Shown one piece after another: positions 15,339 through 22,453 of a DNA stretch of 64,000 nt. The stretch is taken from assembly GCF_004570845.1 (NCBI RefSeq), contig NZ_SPQZ01000007.1:102890-166889 (forward strand), written 5' to 3'. A program made the position numbers and the translations under genes. Position 1 is the first letter of the stretch. Every line of letters begins with the position of its first letter. Below the pieces are notes generated by a model, which had not been told where the DNA came from, did not search any database, and saw only the letters and a program-made list of their open reading frames with translations. The DNA is from Orlajensenia leifsoniae. Its GTDB lineage: Bacteria > Actinomycetota > Actinomycetes > Actinomycetales > Microbacteriaceae.

Positions 15339-18056
15339 TTACTTGATGACTGTCACCGCCCCCGTGGAGGTGAGGCGCTTCTGGACACCCTCATGCAGGA
15401 AGTTCGCCTCGAACGTCAGCGAGGTCTTCCCCTCCGGCACATTGTTGTCGAGGTCGGCCTTGTCGAACTGCAGGACGAGCCACGTGCGCTTGGTCAGCTT
15501 CGTCAGCCACTTGCTCGTCGTCCGAACGCTCGACGCCTCGACAGGGTTCGTGCTCAGGGGCGTCACCAGTTGCGCTCCGCCCTCGTACACGTATCCGGCC
15601 GGGAGGTCGAAGGTCGCCGTCACCTTCTGATTGAGGCGACTGAGCAGGCCTCCCTTGTCGCCGAGATTCAGTCGGCTCGGCACGAACTTCAGGGCGCCCG
15701 CCACATCCGTCGGCTCGAGGTAGACCTCGATCTTGCCCGTCGGGCGAGGGTCGGTGCAGTCGTTGAAGAAGTACTCGCCTGCACGATCGAACGTGTGCTC
15801 GTACGTCTCTCCTGGCTGCAGCGTGACGTTGAACTCGCCTTCGAAGAACTGCGTCGCGCAATGCGGCTTCACGTTCGGGAAGCTGGGGAAGGTCTCAGCA
15901 CCCGGATTGCGGAAGGTGACGGCGCTGCCGACGGGCACGCGGAGATGGGTCGGCTGCATCGCGTTCTGCGACACGCTGTCGCGCGCCGCGGCGGTGTCAT
16001 CGGTGCGGTTGGCCCGTGCGAGGAGCACTGTGTTGCCGACGGTCTCGCCCGCGACGGCAGCACCGCCGACCGGGCGACGGATCGTCAGCGGGGCCGTGTC
16101 CGGTCCCTCGGGACTTCCGGACTCGGTGGTGTAGGAACCGCCGAGCTTGAACGCCCACAGGGAGTCGCCCTGCGTGACCGATCCGCCGTACGGGTTGGTC
16201 GACCCGGCAGCGAACACGGCGACGTACTGCTCGCCGTCGACCTCGTAGGTGACGGGCGCCGATGCGATGCCCGATCCCGTCTGGAAGCTCCAGAGTTCAT
16301 CACCGTCCGCGGCATCCAGCGCCAGCATCCGACCGTCGATCTGTCCGACGAAGAGGAGATCGGATGCCGTCGTCAGCGGACCCTGGCCATGCGACATGTC
16401 GGTGCCGAGATGGTTGCTCCAGGCGACCTCCCCGGTCGACGCGTCGTAGGCGAGGATGCCCCCGGTCTGGTACTGCCCGATGGCACGCAGGCCGTTCGCC
16501 GATGCACCGTTGTAGTGCGCGACCGGGTTCGTTCCGTAGGGGAAGTAGACGAGATTCGTCTTGTGGCTGTACGAGTGGTTCGACCAGTCACCGCCTCCGT
16601 TCTGGCTCGTCGTCGAGAGGATGGGGGCGTCCCACTGCGGGTCGTACATGCATCCCTCGCGGTGTCCGGACGGGTGACCGTCAGGGTAGGTGAGGAATGG
16701 TTCGTCGACGGCGACGTAGCTGTCGGGGTTGAAGACGAGGTTGCCATCGGCATCCGGCTGGTAGCCGTTGTAGTTGGGCACGGCACGCCAGGGGTCGCCG
16801 GGAATGTTCTCCGGGTCGAGCTTCTCCCAGACGACGCACTCGGGCAGCAGCCGGTTCTCGGGGAACGGCTGGGTGGTGGCATGGTTCTGTCGGGAGTCGG
16901 TGATCATGGGCTTGTCGATCACCGGGAGCACCGGCTCACCGTTCGTGCGGTCGAGCACGAACTGATGGCCCGACTTGCTGCCGTAGAAGACCACCTTGCG
17001 CTCTTCGCCTCCGATCTCCAGGTCGGCGAGTGTCGGCGGGTGAACGTTGTCCATGTCCCAGACGTCATGCCGGATGGACTGGTAGTGCCACTTGTACTCG
17101 CCGGTCGCCGCATCGACGGCCACCATCGTGCTGGAGAAGAGGTTGTCGCCGGGACGCAGCGACCCGTTCTGCGAGGAGGTGCAGCTGCGGGCGTTGCCGA
17201 AGGTCATGTAGTACATGCCGAGCTCGGGGTCGACCGCGCCGTGCATCCACGACGTCGCGCCGCCCTCCTCGGCGCAGTCGGTGCCATCTGCGAGCACCGG
17301 ACCCCACGTCTCCGACGCGTCGAACGTCTGTCCGTCCACGCCGGTGAATTCCTGGCCTCGCTTCGGCCCGCCGAAGAAGTGCCACAGGTACGACCCGTCG
17401 GCCGCGTCCAGGGCGACGACGGCACCGCGGTCGCCATCGGCGGCGTGGGCGTACACGATTCCGTCGGAGTACACGGTGGCGACCTTGCCGACGCGCCCGA
17501 GGTCCTCACCCGCCGGTCCGGCGACCTCGACCGCCCAGACCTCTTCGCCTGTGGTGTCGTCCAGGGCGACGACGCGATTGCCGCCTCCCAGGGTGAAGAT
17601 CCTGCCGTCGCCCGCAGAGACTCCGCGGCGCGTACCGGAGAGTCCGTAGACGTCGTTCTCCCACTTCCAGAGGGGTTCACCCGTCGCGCCGTCGACTGCG
17701 GCCACACCGCCGCTGGGCGTATCGAGGTAGATGACGCCGTCGACGACGATGGGGGTCGTCTGCTGCCCTACGTCGTCGGATGCCGGTGCAACCGCCGACA
17801 GATGGGTTCGCCAGGCCGGGGCCAGATGTTTCAGGTTCCGTTTCGTGATCTCGGTCAGCCCGGAATAGTGCTGATTCCCGAGATTGCCGCCGACGGTGGG
17901 CATGTCCGCTCCGGTCGGCGCGAGCCCCGTCAATCCGCCCGGCGGAACCGGTTCCGTCGGGCTCGCCGACGCGATGCCGGGTGAAGCGGTGATGGTGAGG
18001 GCGATCAATGCCCCGATCCCCGCAATACCCCATCTCGTGGTCTGTCGTGTGCGCAT
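15339..18056 (-). CDS. Secreted PQQ-dependent dehydrogenase with C-terminal cupredoxin-like domain
   Basis: 905 residues. Residues 1-32 are a Sec signal peptide (MRTRQTTRWGIAGIGALIAL..., cut near ASA-SPTE). Residues about 50-670 are a quinoprotein propeller with repeated blade ends such as AVDGATGEPLWKWEN, ALDDTTGEEVWAVEV, ALDAADGSYLWHF and ALDAADGDELWSFQTG, plus the substrate-side WDMDNVHPP and DWSNHSY segments of soluble alcohol dehydrogenases. From about 700 to 785 a cupredoxin-like sandwich follows, with PHCATQFF and FFNDCTDPRPTGKIEV, then a further beta-rich tail. A blue-copper site would need His, Cys, His and often Met; after the Cys this protein has PRP where PH is usual, so copper binding is doubtful. 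Probably a periplasm-side polyol or ring-alcohol dehydrogenase. No PQQ synthesis genes are present here. Confidence 0.85.
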   Translation of the reverse strand: MRTRQTTRWGIAGIGALIALTITASPGIASASPTEPVPPGGLTGLAPTGADMPTVGGNLGNQHYSGLTEITKRNLKHLAPAWRTHLSAVAPASDDVGQQTTPIVVDGVIYLDTPSGGVAAVDGATGEPLWKWENDVYGLSGTRRGVSAGDGRIFTLGGGNRVVALDDTTGEEVWAVEVAGPAGEDLGRVGKVATVYSDGIVYAHAADGDRGAVVALDAADGSYLWHFFGGPKRGQEFTGVDGQTFDASETWGPVLADGTDCAEEGGATSWMHGAVDPELGMYYMTFGNARSCTSSQNGSLRPGDNLFSSTMVAVDAATGEYKWHYQSIRHDVWDMDNVHPPTLADLEIGGEERKVVFYGSKSGHQFVLDRTNGEPVLPVIDKPMITDSRQNHATTQPFPENRLLPECVVWEKLDPENIPGDPWRAVPNYNGYQPDADGNLVFNPDSYVAVDEPFLTYPDGHPSGHREGCMYDPQWDAPILSTTSQNGGGDWSNHSYSHKTNLVYFPYGTNPVAHYNGASANGLRAIGQYQTGGILAYDASTGEVAWSNHLGTDMSHGQGPLTTASDLLFVGQIDGRMLALDAADGDELWSFQTGSGIASAPVTYEVDGEQYVAVFAAGSTNPYGGSVTQGDSLWAFKLGGSYTTESGSPEGPDTAPLTIRRPVGGAAVAGETVGNTVLLARANRTDDTAAARDSVSQNAMQPTHLRVPVGSAVTFRNPGAETFPSFPNVKPHCATQFFEGEFNVTLQPGETYEHTFDRAGEYFFNDCTDPRPTGKIEVYLEPTDVAGALKFVPSRLNLGDKGGLLSRLNQKVTATFDLPAGYVYEGGAQLVTPLSTNPVEASSVRTTSKWLTKLTKRTWLVLQFDKADLDNNVPEGKTSLTFEANFLHEGVQKRLTSTGAVTVIK

Positions 18057-18240
18057 CCCTTGCCTCCTTGATCATCGTTGATCCGCGGCGGTTGGACTCG
18101 GGTTCTTTCGCCGTTCCTTCAGAACCTGGCGATCCCTCCGATCCGAAGGTCGGCGAGATCAGCCAGCGCTCGGACGCTAACCCCGCGGTCTCGAGCCGGC
18201 AACCTCACGGCTCAGCGAGTGAGACAACTCCCGGGCCGAA

Positions 18241-18267
18241 GAAAGGGGCGCGGCGAGCGCCCCTTTC
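18241..18267. terminator. Strong hairpin in the divergent gap before the aldehyde dehydrogenase operon
   Basis: GAAAGGGGCGC and GCGCCCCTTTC form a perfect 11-bp stem with loop GGCGA. The right arm overlaps the operator-like site at 18264. There is no gene directly upstream on the plus strand, so it may block read-through or act within a leader instead of ending a gene. Confidence 0.5.
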
Positions 18268-18280
18268 TGCCCAGTGGGAC
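18264..18280. promoter_or_regulatory. Weak IclR-type operator match before the 18-25 kb operon
   Basis: TTTCTGCCCAGTGGGAC keeps the spacing and right arm (GGGAC) of the motif but has a poor left arm and CAGT for GAAT. It lies 72 bp before ATG 18352. Confidence 0.35.
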
Positions 18281-18351
18281 ACGCTTTGGTAGCGGTGTCG
18301 GCGTGTGCGTAGCATGCGGCATCGGCACCAATGCCCATGGACGGAGTTGTC

Positions 18352-19791
18352 ATGGCTGCTTCAGCACCCAGATCGTTGTCCCCTCAACAGGAGCAGGAAC
18401 TCGATGATGTGTTCGCCCGCGCGAGGGCTGCGCTCGCGGTCATCGCCACCTATGACCAAGAGCGGGTCGACCGACTGATCCAGGCTGTCGCGTGGGCCGT
18501 TGCGAACCGCACTGCCTTCCACCGGCTGGTCGGGATGGGCATCGCCGAGTCGGGCCTCGGCGATTTCGAGAGTCGCATGAACAAGAGGATGAAGATCCGC
18601 GGGGTGCTGCGCGACGCTCTGCGGAGTCCCTCGGTGGGGATCATCGAGGAGGATGCGGCCAGGGGACTCGTCAAGTACGGCAAGCCGGTTGGCATCATCG
18701 GATGCGTAGTTCCGACCACGAACCCCGACCTGACGCCTGCCGGGAATGCGATCTACGCCATCAAGGCACGCGACGTCGTGGTGTTCTCACCGCACCCCCG
18801 CTCGAAGCACACCACTGCGGAGACGGTTCGGCTCATGCGGGAGGCGTTGGAGGCGGAGGGTGCCCCGGCCGACATCCTGCAGTGCATCACGCTTCCCAGC
18901 CTCACAGCCTCACAGGAGGTCATGAGGCGATCGGACCTCGTGATCGCCACGGGCGGTCAGGGGCTGGTGCGGGCGGCGTACAGTTCCGGCACCCCCGCCT
19001 ACGGCGTGGGCGCCGGCAATGCGACCGAGTTCGTCGACGAGACCGCTGACCTCCAGGAGACGGCACGCAACTGCATGCTGTCCAAGACCTCGGACTTCGG
19101 CTCGGGGTGTTCGGCGGACGGAAACGTCCTCGTTCCGGCAGGCCGATACCGGGCGATGCTCGATGCGCTCCAGAGCGAGGGCGGCTACCTCGCGACATCG
19201 GACCAGCGGGCGGCGCTCCAGGCCGTGATGTGGGATGACGAGGGCCACCGCCTCCCGGACACGGTGGCGATCTCGCCCCAGGCGCTCGCGAACGCTGCGG
19301 GCTTCGACATCCCCGATGACCGCCGGTTCATCCTCGTGGAGGGGGATGGAATCAGCGAGGACAGGCAGTTCTGCAAGGAGAAGCTCACGACCCTGATGGC
19401 GGTGCACGCCTACGAGGGCAGTTTCGAGGATGGCGTCGAGCTTGCCAAGCGTCTCTACGACATCGGCGGCAAGGGCCACTCCTGCGGCATAGCCTCGACC
19501 GACGACGCCCACATCGACTACTTCGCACAGCACATGCCCGTCTCTCGGATCATGGTGCGTCAGCCGAACTCGAAGGCGAACGCGGGATCGTTCACGAACG
19601 GGATGCCGATGACCTCGTCGATGGGATGCGGCACGTGGGGCGGCAACATCACGTCCGAGAACATCTCCCTCCGTCACTACCTCAACACGACCTGGGTCTC
19701 GCGCGCGATCGCGGAGGATCGCCCATCCGACGACGAGCTGTTCGGAGACTTCTTCGACCCGGACCTCGAAGAAGCAGGCCAGGGCCGATGA
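18352..19791 (+). CDS. CoA-acylating aldehyde dehydrogenase, sulfoacetaldehyde-dehydrogenase-like
   Basis: 479 residues from ATG 18352, with GGAG seven bases upstream (in-frame ATGs at 18331 and 18337 have no such site). The sequence follows the EutE/PduP/SauS group: GKPVGIIGCVVPTTNPDLTPAGNAIYAIKARDVVVFSPHP, the cofactor loop VIATGGQGLVRAAYSSGTPAYGVGAGN, and the catalytic Cys in SDFGSGCSADGN (each quoted in part). These enzymes convert an aldehyde, CoA and NAD(P) to an acyl-CoA. Resemblance to the SauS subgroup does not prove sulfonate use; no sulfoacetate transporter or ligase is nearby. First gene of an operon with a citryl-CoA-lyase-like and a ThDP enzyme, so its aldehyde probably arises from C-C cleavage by the ThDP enzyme. 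Confidence 0.82.
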   Translation: MAASAPRSLSPQQEQELDDVFARARAALAVIATYDQERVDRLIQAVAWAVANRTAFHRLVGMGIAESGLGDFESRMNKRMKIRGVLRDALRSPSVGIIEEDAARGLVKYGKPVGIIGCVVPTTNPDLTPAGNAIYAIKARDVVVFSPHPRSKHTTAETVRLMREALEAEGAPADILQCITLPSLTASQEVMRRSDLVIATGGQGLVRAAYSSGTPAYGVGAGNATEFVDETADLQETARNCMLSKTSDFGSGCSADGNVLVPAGRYRAMLDALQSEGGYLATSDQRAALQAVMWDDEGHRLPDTVAISPQALANAAGFDIPDDRRFILVEGDGISEDRQFCKEKLTTLMAVHAYEGSFEDGVELAKRLYDIGGKGHSCGIASTDDAHIDYFAQHMPVSRIMVRQPNSKANAGSFTNGMPMTSSMGCGTWGGNITSENISLRHYLNTTWVSRAIAEDRPSDDELFGDFFDPDLEEAGQGR

Positions 19792-20633
19792 CCGAGGAAA
19801 CGCCTGAGGAGGTGCTCGCCGAGGCGCGTCGCTGGTGGCACACCGACATCATCGATGTGCGTCCCGGCGAGATCGACCTGCGCGGCTACCCCGTGCAGGA
19901 ACTGATCGGCACCGTCGGCTTCGTCGACACCATCTGGCTCATGCTTCGGGGAGAGCTGCCGTCCCACGCGCAGGCGGCGCTCCTCGAAGCCGCGCTCGTG
20001 GCATCCGTCGACCATGGTCCACAGGCGCCGTCCATCGCGATAGCGCGCATGGCCACCACGTGCGGCGCTCGGATCAACGGCGCGATGGCCTCGGCCATCA
20101 ATGTCCTCGACGACATCCACGGCGGTCCCGGGCAGCAGTGCATGGAGATCTACCTCCAGATCGACGCGGAAGCGGAGCGGACGGGCGACCTCGGCGAGGC
20201 CGTCCGCCGCGTCCTGAAGCGCCAGAGCGATGCCGGCGTCGCGTACATCCCCGGCTTCGGGCATCGCTTCCATCCGCTCGACCCGCGGACCCCGCGCCTG
20301 CTGTCGCTCGTCGACGCCGCGGCGGCAGACGGGTCGGTGGACGGACGGTTCGCCGCGATCGGGCGGGCTGTCGAGGATGCCATCAGCGAGGGGAAATCGC
20401 GGCGCGTGCCCATGAACATCGACGGCGCCACCGCCGTCATCTACTGCGAACTCGGCTTCACGCCCGAACTCGGGCGGGGAGTCTTCATCCTCTCCCGCTC
20501 GGTCGGGATCCTCGCCCATGCCCACGAGCAGATGCAGCAGGGGGGCCGGATCAAAGGCCCCGTGCCGAAGTCGATCGGCTACACGTACACCGGGCCGGCA
20601 CGACGATCCGTGCCGAACGAACGCGACAAATGA
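19788..20633 (+). CDS. Citrate-synthase-fold protein, citryl-CoA-lyase-like
   Basis: 281 residues, ATG overlapping the preceding stop as ATGA. It is much shorter than citrate synthase (about 370-430) but keeps the three catalytic positions: H111 in DIHGGPGQ, H159 in GFGHRFHP and D212 in NIDGA. Short, small-domain-only proteins like this are usually annotated citryl-CoA lyase. The reaction could run as cleavage of a 3-hydroxy-3-acyl-CoA to a keto acid and an acyl-CoA, or as condensation. No citrate-lyase alpha or CoA-ligase subunit accompanies it. Position between an acylating aldehyde dehydrogenase and a ThDP enzyme suggests it handles the acyl-CoA made by the former. The substrate is unknown. 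Confidence 0.72.
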   Translation: MTEETPEEVLAEARRWWHTDIIDVRPGEIDLRGYPVQELIGTVGFVDTIWLMLRGELPSHAQAALLEAALVASVDHGPQAPSIAIARMATTCGARINGAMASAINVLDDIHGGPGQQCMEIYLQIDAEAERTGDLGEAVRRVLKRQSDAGVAYIPGFGHRFHPLDPRTPRLLSLVDAAAADGSVDGRFAAIGRAVEDAISEGKSRRVPMNIDGATAVIYCELGFTPELGRGVFILSRSVGILAHAHEQMQQGGRIKGPVPKSIGYTYTGPARRSVPNERDK

Positions 20634-20644
20634 AGGAGAGCAAC

Positions 20645-22408
20645 ATGAAGGACCTGGTGTCCAACCAGATCGTCCGGTACCTGGAAGCGCGCGATGTCGA
20701 GCACATCTTCGGCTTGTGCGGGCACACGAACATCGCGCTGCTGGCCGCCGTGGAGAAGAGCGACAGCATCTCCTTCGTGAACGTGCGCCACGAGCAGATC
20801 GCCGCCCACGCCGCCGACGGGTACGCGCGCGTGACCAAGCGGACGGGGGTCGTGCTGACCCACCTCGGCCCGGGACTGACGAACGCCACCACGGGAGTGG
20901 CGAACGCTGCACTCGACTCCATTCCGATGGTCGTGATCGCGGGTGACGTGCCGACGCACTATTTCGGAAAGCACCCCCACCAGGAGATCAACCTTCACGC
21001 CGACGCCGCCCAGTACGAGATCTATCGACCCTTCGTGAAGCGAGCCTGGCGAGTCGACCAGCCCCACCTCATCGCAGAGGTTCTCGACAAGGCATTCACC
21101 CTGGCAGAGAGCGGTCGGCCAGGGCCGGTCCTGGTCGACGTGCCCATGGACGTCTTCTCCGCGGAGATCGAGGTCGCTCTGTTCGACAGGGTGATCGGCA
21201 ACACCCGTTCGCTCGCCCGACCCAGCATCGATGAAGATGTCGCCGAGCGGATCGTGCAGAACCTGCTCGATGCCGAGAGGCCCGTCCTCTACGTGGGAGG
21301 CGGCATCGTCGCAGCAGACGCGGCGACCGAGCTGGCGGAGTTCGCCAACGCCCTGTCGTTGCCCGTCGCGCACAGTCTCATGGGCAAGGGCGCACTGCCC
21401 GACGACAGCCCCCTCGTCCTGGGCATGACCGGGTTCTGGGGAACGGCCTTCACCAACGAGACGACGCGGACGGCCGACTGGATCCTCGCGCTCGGCACGC
21501 GGTTCGCTGAGGCCGATTCCAGTTCCTGGTATCCCGAGTACACCTTCGACCCCTCAGTCACGAAGCTCATGCAGATCGACATCGACCCGGCCGAGCTCGG
21601 TCGGAACTACCCGCTCGACATCGGCGCGTTGGCAGATCTGAAGTCCGCGCTGAGAGTGCTCACGCGGGTTGCCCATCGTCTCGCCCCGACAGGAGTGCAA
21701 CGCGACGACCTGCTGGCTCGGATCGCCGAGAATCGAGCATCCGCGAAGCTCCAGAACGCCGACGCCCGAGTCTCCGATGCCTGGCCGATGCGGCCGGAAC
21801 GGATTCTGGCCGAGACCCGGGAGGTTCTCCCGCCGGATGCGATCATCACCACGGACGTGGGCTGGAACAAGAACGGAGTCGGCCAGCAGTTCGACATCCT
21901 CACTCCGGGAACCTTCCTCACCCCCGGCGGTTTCGCGACGATGGGATTCGGGGCACCGGCTGCAGTCGGGGCGAAGATCGCGCGCCCCGACCGCGTCGTC
22001 GTCTCGCTCGTGGGCGACGGAGGCTTCGGGCAGAATCCCGCGGTGCTCGCGACGGCGCGCGAGGAGAACGTTCCCGTCGTCTGGGTCGTGATGAACAACA
22101 ACGCCTTCGGCACGATCGCCGGCCTCGAGAAGGCCGCGTTCGACACGACGTACGGGACCGTGTTCGGCACCGCCGATGATCCCATGTACACGAACTTCGC
22201 AGCCATTGCGGAGGCTTACGGTGTCACCGGAATCAAGGTCGAGACAGCGGCGGAGTTCAAGCCGGCCCTCGAGCGGGCGATAGCCCTCGGACGACCCGTC
22301 GTGATCGATGTGTCGATGGTCAACGTTCCGACACCGACCACGGGCCACTGGAACATCCTCGACATCTACACGCCCGGCGAGACCGTCGAGCATGTCGCGA
22401 CCCACTGA
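20645..22408 (+). CDS. ThDP-dependent enzyme, acetolactate-synthase/IolD-like superfamily
   Basis: 587 residues from ATG 20645 with AAGGAGAG upstream. Three-domain ThDP architecture: N-terminal Pyr domain with the catalytic Glu (E50 in VRHEQIAAHAADGYAR), a middle domain from about 190, and a C-terminal PP domain with GDGGFGQN near residue 457 and the metal-binding NNN about 27 residues later. The N-terminal loop is GLCGHTNIALL, with His27 where acetolactate synthases have a Pro-Gly turn; a similar G-H-x-N loop occurs in IolD-type ring hydrolases. Possible reactions are decarboxylation of a keto acid or hydrolytic cleavage of a cyclic 1,2-dione to an aldehyde acid. The acylating aldehyde dehydrogenase in the operon would accept either product. 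Confidence 0.82.
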   Translation: MKDLVSNQIVRYLEARDVEHIFGLCGHTNIALLAAVEKSDSISFVNVRHEQIAAHAADGYARVTKRTGVVLTHLGPGLTNATTGVANAALDSIPMVVIAGDVPTHYFGKHPHQEINLHADAAQYEIYRPFVKRAWRVDQPHLIAEVLDKAFTLAESGRPGPVLVDVPMDVFSAEIEVALFDRVIGNTRSLARPSIDEDVAERIVQNLLDAERPVLYVGGGIVAADAATELAEFANALSLPVAHSLMGKGALPDDSPLVLGMTGFWGTAFTNETTRTADWILALGTRFAEADSSSWYPEYTFDPSVTKLMQIDIDPAELGRNYPLDIGALADLKSALRVLTRVAHRLAPTGVQRDDLLARIAENRASAKLQNADARVSDAWPMRPERILAETREVLPPDAIITTDVGWNKNGVGQQFDILTPGTFLTPGGFATMGFGAPAAVGAKIARPDRVVVSLVGDGGFGQNPAVLATAREENVPVVWVVMNNNAFGTIAGLEKAAFDTTYGTVFGTADDPMYTNFAAIAEAYGVTGIKVETAAEFKPALERAIALGRPVVIDVSMVNVPTPTTGHWNILDIYTPGETVEHVATH

Positions 22409-22453
22409 CCACTCTTCACCGACCGACCGACCCATCCGCGAGGCCCGACTCCC

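Noticed and set aside
15147..17984. 945-codon open frame on the plus strand opposite the PQQ dehydrogenase
   Set aside because: It mirrors a real minus-strand gene with clear quinoprotein blades; its composition is Arg/Val/Asp-rich shadow typical of high-GC antisense frames and it has no ribosome site or domain.
15339..18056. Calling the PQQ enzyme a quinate dehydrogenase
   Set aside because: Quinate quinoproteins of the membrane type have N-terminal membrane helices; this one is secreted with a cupredoxin-like tail. The nearby qsu genes are suggestive only.
18352..20633. Sulfoacetate pathway (SauS-like enzyme) as the explanation of the operon
   Set aside because: No sulfoacetate transporter, ligase or sulfite-handling gene is present; similarity of the dehydrogenase alone is not enough.
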